Positions 61,108 to 64,000 of a stretch of 64,000 nucleotides of DNA are shown here, piece after piece. Every line of letters starts with the position of its first letter. Positions within the stretch are counted from its first letter, which is position 1. The stretch comes from Pseudomonas sp. Q11. Lineage in GTDB: Bacteria; Pseudomonadota; Gammaproteobacteria; Pseudomonadales; Pseudomonadaceae. The notes under the pieces were generated by a model. The model made no database searches, was not told where the DNA came from, and saw nothing but the letters and a program-made list of their open reading frames with translations. The position numbers and the translations under genes were made by a program. The DNA lies in contig NZ_JAKNQY010000018.1 of assembly GCF_024494355.1 (NCBI RefSeq), positions 62,001 through 126,000 on the forward strand, read 5' to 3'.

Positions 61108-61299
61108 TTACTTACCTGCCTGCTGGTTGAGCACAGTTTTCACGCGAGCGATGTCACGCTTAACTTGCGAGAGCAGATGAGACTGCCCCAACTGGCCAGT
61201 TGCTTTCTGCATACGCAGATTGAACTGGTCGCGCAGCAGGCCGAGCAGTTGCTCGTTCAGCTGCTGTGCTGATTTTTCACGAAGTTCATTCGCTTTCAT
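61108..61299 (-). CDS. rpmC: 50S ribosomal protein L29
   Basis: A 63-aa L29 starting [23 protein letters not shown] 61299 overlaps the rplP stop (TGATG); a GTG one codon earlier is also in frame. It sits by the nascent chain exit. Confidence 0.97.
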
Positions 61300-61712
61300 C
61301 ACATCACCGTCCGTTTAACAAAGGAGGTGGCGAGCGGCAGCTTTGCAGCAGCCAGGGCGAAAGCCTCACGCGCCAGCTCTTCAGAAACACCCTCGATTTC
61401 ATACAGGACTTTGCCTGGCTGAATCTGGGCAACCCAGTACTCCACGTTACCCTTACCTTTACCCATCCGAACTTCGAGTGGCTTCTTGGTGACAGGCTTG
61501 TCCGGGAATACACGGATCCAGATCTTGCCGCCACGTTTTACGTGACGGGTCAGAGCACGACGCGCTGACTCGATCTGACGAGCGGTGAGACGACCACGAG
61601 CAACAGACTTCAGCGCGAACTCGCCGAAGCTGACTTTGCTACCGCGCAATGCCAGGCCACGGTTGTGACCGGTCATCTGCTTGCGGAACTTCGTACGCTT
61701 TGGTTGCAACAT
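61299..61712 (-). CDS. rplP: 50S ribosomal protein L16
   Basis: A 137-aa L16 starting [20 protein letters not shown], with [20 protein letters not shown]. It is needed near the A site. It follows rpsC after 12 bp. Confidence 0.98.
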
Positions 61713-61724
61713 TTGGCGTACCCC

Positions 61725-62411
61725 TTACTTAGCAGCTTTTTTACGAGGCGCTGGTGCTTGTGGCTTCAGTTCTTCTTGGCGACCACCAATTACTTCGCCT
61801 TTGAAGATCCAAACCTTTACACCGATCACACCGTAGGTGGTGTGAGCTTCGTAGTTGGCATAGTCGATGTCGGCACGCAGGGTGTGCAGTGGCACACGAC
61901 CTTCGCGATACCATTCAGTACGTGCGATTTCAGCACCGCCGAGACGACCGCTCACTTGGATTTTGATGCCTTTGGCACCAATGCGCATTGCGTTCTGTAC
62001 AGCGCGCTTCATAGCGCGACGGAACATTACGCGACGCTCCAGCTGCTGAGCTACGCTCTGCGCAACCAGCATACCGTCGAGCTCCGGCTTGCGGATCTCT
62101 TCGATATTGATGTGCACAGGCACACCCATTTGCTTGGTCAGGTCCTGACGCAGCTTCTCAACATCTTCACCTTTCTTCCCGATAACGATACCTGGACGAG
62201 CGGTGTGGATGGTGATGCGTGCAGTCTGCGCCGGACGATGGATATCGATACGGCTTACGGACGCGCTTTTTAGTTTGTCTTGGAGATACTCACGCACCTT
62301 CAGATCAGCGAACAAGTAGTCCGCATAAGTCCGACCGTCTGCGTACCAGACGGAGGTGTGCTCCTTGACGATTCCCAGGCGAATGCCAATGGGATGTACT
62401 TTCTGACCCAT
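61725..62411 (-). CDS. rpsC: 30S ribosomal protein S3
   Basis: A 228-aa S3 from ATG 62411 ([20 protein letters not shown]). The KH domain contains [21 protein letters not shown]. The longer upstream frame overlaps rplV and is rejected. S3 lies at the mRNA entry channel. Confidence 0.98.
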
Positions 62412-62424
62412 CTCTTCGACTCCG

Positions 62425-62757
62425 TTACTTGTCAGCAACCTTGACAGTGATATGGCAAGACCGCTTGACGATGCGATCAGCACGGCCTTTGGCACGTGGC
62501 ATGATGCGCTTCAGCGAACGCCCTTCGTTGACGAAAACGGTGCTGACCTTCAGGTCATCAACGTCTGCGCCTTCGTTATGCTCGGCGTTGGCTACGGCCG
62601 ACTCCAGCACTTTCTTCATGATCTCGGCGGCTTTCTTACTGCTGAAAGCCAACAGGTTGAGCGCTTCGCCCACCTTCTTCCCGCGGATCTGGTCGGCGAC
62701 CAAGCGGGCTTTCTGGGCGGAGATTCGAGCGCCCGACAACTTAGCGGCTACTTCCAT
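62425..62757 (-). CDS. rplV: 50S ribosomal protein L22
   Basis: A 110-aa L22 starting [20 protein letters not shown] and ending [20 protein letters not shown] plus a short tail. Its loop lines the exit tunnel. It follows rpsS after 11 bp. Confidence 0.98.
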
Positions 62758-62768
62758 TTCCTTACCCC

Positions 62769-63044
62769 TTAACGCTTGGCTTTCTTGTCAGCCACGTGCC
62801 CACGGTATGTGCGGGTACCGGCAAACTCGCCTAGTTTGTGGCCGACCATGTCTTCGTTAACGAGAACTGGGACGTGTTGGCGACCGTTGTGTACTGCGAT
62901 GGTCAGACCGACCATTTGTGGCAGGATCATCGAACGACGCGACCAGGTCTTAACTGGTTTGCGATCATTCTTTTCCGCCGCCACTTCGATCTTCTTCAGT
63001 AGGTGAAGATCAATAAAAGGACCTTTTTTCAGAGAACGTGGCAC
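62769..63044 (-). CDS. rpsS: 30S ribosomal protein S19
   Basis: A 91-aa S19 starting [20 protein letters not shown], with [20 protein letters not shown]. It pairs with S13 in the 30S head. It follows rplB after 16 bp. Confidence 0.98.
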
Positions 63045-63060
63045 TGTCGTATCCCTCTAT

Positions 63061-63885
63061 TTACTTGCGACGACGGACGATCATTTTGTCGGTACGCTTA
63101 TTACCACGAGTCTTCGCGCCCTTAGTCGGGAAGCCCCATGGCGATACCGGATGACGACCACCAGAGGTACGACCTTCACCACCACCATGTGGGTGGTCAA
63201 CCGGGTTCATGGCAACACCACGAACGGTTGGGCGAACGCCACGCCAGCGCTTGGCACCAGCTTTACCCAACGAACGCAGGCTATGCTCGGAGTTCGAGAC
63301 TTCGCCCAGGGTCGCACGGCACTCAGCCAGTACTTTACGCATCTCACCAGAACGCAGACGCAGGGTCACGTAGACACCTTCACGAGCGATCAGCTGAGCC
63401 GAAGCACCAGCGGAACGAGCGATCTGTGCGCCTTTACCTGGCTTCAATTCGATGCCGTGTACGGTGCTACCAACTGGAATGTTACGCAGTTGCAGAGCGT
63501 TGCCCGGCTTGATCGGCGCCAAAGCACCTGCGATCAGCTGGTCGCCAGCACTCACGCCTTTAGGGGCGATGATGTAGCGACGCTCGCCATCTGCGTACAG
63601 CAGCAGAGCGATGTGAGCAGTACGGTTTGGATCGTATTCGATACGCTCGACGGTGGCAGCGATGCCATCCTTGTCGTTACGACGGAAGTCGACCAGACGA
63701 TAATGCTGCTTATGACCACCACCGATGTGACGAGTGGTAATACGGCCATTGTTGTTACGACCACCAGACTTCGATTTTTTCTCGAGCAGCGGTGCGTGAG
63801 GAGCGCCTTTATGCAGCTCCTGGTTGACCACCTTGACCACAAAACGGCGGCCAGGGGAAGTCGGTTTGCATTTAACGATTGCCAT
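63061..63885 (-). CDS. rplB: 50S ribosomal protein L2
   Basis: A 274-aa L2 starting [20 protein letters not shown], with the conserved [20 protein letters not shown] near the peptidyl transferase centre. It follows rplW after 14 bp. Confidence 0.99.
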
Positions 63886-63899
63886 GATGCACCCCTTCC

Positions 63900-64000
63900 T
63901 TACTCAGCACTGCTGCTGAAATCGAGATCTTGGCCTGGCTGAAGGGAGATAACTGCCTTCTTCCAGTCATTACGCTTGCCCAGACCGCGAGCAGTGCGCT
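63900..64000 (-). CDS. rplW: 50S ribosomal protein L23, partial (C-terminal end only)
   Basis: Only the last 33 codons are in the window: [19 protein letters not shown] followed by a glutamine/aspartate-rich tail ending SSSAE and a TAA stop. The order rplW-rplB fits the S10 operon. The rest is beyond base 64000. Confidence 0.95.

Noticed and set aside
62412..62495. N-terminal extension of rpsC
   Set aside because: It overlaps rplV and precedes the invariant MGQKVHP start of S3.

Overview
The window is chromosomal DNA from a Pseudomonas of the fluorescens type. GC content is high. The order of the housekeeping genes, as I recall it, matches P. aeruginosa PAO1 in two blocks: xseB-ispA-dxs ... 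rib/nus/thiL/pgpA ... oprG-epimerase, and ssb-yajR-uvrA-ftnA-katA-rplQ-rpoA-spc/S10. Short intergenic gaps carry many copies of a Pseudomonas REP repeat with core GTGGGAGCGAGC, mostly as inverted pairs (REPINs). I see no prophage, insertion sequence, integron, CRISPR array, tRNA or rRNA.

Layout. (1) 1-8384, minus: yfaP-yfaA-yfaT-yfaS-yfaQ, an envelope cluster built around an alpha-2-macroglobulin-like protein without a thioester. YfaT carries NlpC/P60-like motifs and YfaQ a penicillin-binding-protein-like SxxK motif. (2) 8900-12030, plus: xseB, ispA and dxs, the start of isoprenoid synthesis. (3) 12181-16028: btuB facing btuF, a small membrane protein gene and ribA. (4) 16138-22867, minus: nrdR-ribD-ribE-ribBX-ribH-nusB-thiL-pgpA and an orphan periplasmic binding protein, a tightly coupled riboflavin/thiamine/lipid string with several GTGA stop/start overlaps. 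(5) 22995-25639: a YbaY-type lipoprotein, a methyltransferase, a CnoX-like thioredoxin and a small conserved protein. (6) 25725-29013, plus: a probable Zur-controlled zinc locus (ZrgA-like protein, ABC ATPase, FtsX-type permease, DUF3299). (7) 29162-31914: oprG behind two ANR/FNR-like boxes, then two sugar-nucleotide epimerase/reductase genes on the other strand. (8) 32214-36527: lhr helicase. (9) 36808-40826: a DUF72 protein with ybhP-clsB-ybhN (cardiolipin synthesis). (10) 40979-44695: alpha/beta hydrolase plus DUF3182 (ATP-grasp-like), then a GlxA-type regulator divergent from a cysteine hydrolase. (11) 44803-51912: ssb, yajR, uvrA, ferritin ftnA and catalase katA (DNA repair and iron/peroxide defence). 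(12) 52133-64000, minus: rplQ up to rplW, the alpha, spc and part of the S10 ribosomal protein operons with secY and rpoA.

The least understood unit is the yfa cluster. The sequence suggests an envelope module combining a macroglobulin scaffold with a peptidoglycan-hydrolase-like and a PBP-like partner. The second is the overlapping DUF3182/hydrolase pair. Regulatory sites that stand out are the twin ANR boxes at oprG, a Zur-like box at the zinc locus, a Fur-like box at katA, and a terminator-like hairpin in an unusually long rpsN-rpsH gap. All family assignments come from reading motifs and from memory; no database search was run.
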